Notes under the pieces: generated by a model
What the model saw: only the letters and a program-made list of their open reading frames with translations
Databases searched by the model: none
What the model was told of the DNA's origin: nothing
NCBI GenBank assembly: GCA_026986885.1
Contig: JALSNT010000038.1
Location: forward strand, 1-5,407
Source: Desulfobulbaceae bacterium
GTDB lineage: Bacteria > Desulfobacterota > Desulfobulbia > Desulfobulbales > Desulfobulbaceae
Reading direction: 5' to 3'
DNA length: 5,407 nucleotides
Position numbers and translations under genes: made by a program
Shown: positions 5,120 through 5,407 of the stretch, one piece after another
How the letters are laid out: the number at the start of each line of letters is the position of its first letter
How positions within the stretch are numbered: position 1 is the first letter of the stretch

Positions 5120-5407
5120 ATGGCAAAAGATGAACTTCCGCAAAAAACCGCCTGGTGGAACAATGCCCAAAACCGGGCACTACTCTTCCAGATCCTGCTG
5201 GCCATAGGCGTCAGTGTTTTTTTTGCTTTTATTGCCGACAACACAGTCCACAACCTTCAACAACGAGGAATTTCTACCGGTTTTGCCTTTCTCAAGCAGA
5301 AAGCCGGCTTTGGTATTATTCAACATCTCATCCCCTATACGGAAAATAATACCTACGGCCGTACGTTTATTGTCGGTCTCCTCAACACTGTTCTGGTCTC
5401 TGTCCTT
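5120..5407 (+). CDS. aapQ: General L-amino acid ABC transporter, permease, N-terminal part
   Basis: These are the first 96 residues of an inner-membrane permease of the AapQ/BztB type; the gene runs past the window end. AapQ pairs with a second permease (AapM) and an ATPase (AapP), expected downstream, to import amino acids delivered by AapJ. Visible features are a hydrophilic N-terminus, a first membrane segment at about 20-40 (LLFQILLAIGVSVFFAFIA), the characteristic periplasmic stretch DNTVHNLQQRGISTGFAFL (40-58), AGFGIIQHLIPYTENNTYGRTF (62-83), and the start of a second membrane segment (VGLLNTVLVSVL, 85-96). The ATG at 5120 gives MAKDELPQKT; an upstream GGTAGAG (5103-5109) is a weak, rather distant ribosome site. 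The family is usually about 400 residues, so roughly three quarters of the gene is missing. Confidence 0.93.
   Translation, partial: MAKDELPQKTAWWNNAQNRALLFQILLAIGVSVFFAFIADNTVHNLQQRGISTGFAFLKQKAGFGIIQHLIPYTENNTYGRTFIVGLLNTVLVSVL

Noticed and set aside
5155..5349. 64-residue plus-strand open frame within aapQ
   Set aside because: It is out of frame with the clearly conserved AapQ N-terminus and has no domain or ribosome site.

Overview
The window looks like an ordinary chromosomal segment of a Gram-negative anaerobe. It is probably a member of the Desulfobacterota (former Deltaproteobacteria), perhaps a Desulfobulbales-type sulfate reducer. This is inferred from the protein styles: a short Met-Trp-Lys-started 2[4Fe-4S] ferredoxin, a REC-GGDEF regulator of the type seen in deltaproteobacteria, and an Aap-type amino-acid transporter with a Sec signal peptide. 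Base composition looks close to balanced. I saw no mobile element, CRISPR array, tRNA or rRNA.

Layout. (1) 1-1369, plus strand: the 3' end of guaA (GMP synthase), an 85-base gap with a possible promoter, a NYN-domain nuclease fused to a cold-shock-like domain, and 35 bases later a small ferredoxin. (2) 1370-1493: a 124-base convergent gap with no convincing terminator. (3) 1494-3783, minus strand: a two-gene operon. The upstream gene is a REC-GGDEF response regulator; its stop is one base from the start of rsmB, the 16S rRNA m5C methyltransferase. (4) 3784-3984: a divergent control region with overlapping candidate -10 elements on both strands, two dyads, and a hairpin predicted to fold best in the minus-strand transcript. 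(5) 3985-5407, plus strand: aapJ (periplasmic amino-acid binding protein), a strong intrinsic terminator, a second small hairpin, then the start of aapQ (permease), which runs off the end.

How the genes may work together. aapJ and aapQ belong to one ABC importer for L-amino acids; the terminator between them would give excess binding protein over permease. The regulator and rsmB are co-transcribed and probably translationally coupled, although their functions differ.

The most interesting point is in the regulator. The GGDEF motif is intact, but the two residues that in canonical diguanylate cyclases contact the guanine base are changed: Asn to Val192 and Asp to Ser201. The Asp-to-Ser change is the hallmark of hybrid promiscuous (Hypr) GGDEF enzymes, which make 3',3'-cyclic AMP-GMP. 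The protein also lacks the RxxD product-inhibition site. It is therefore a candidate cGAMP synthase rather than a plain c-di-GMP synthase.
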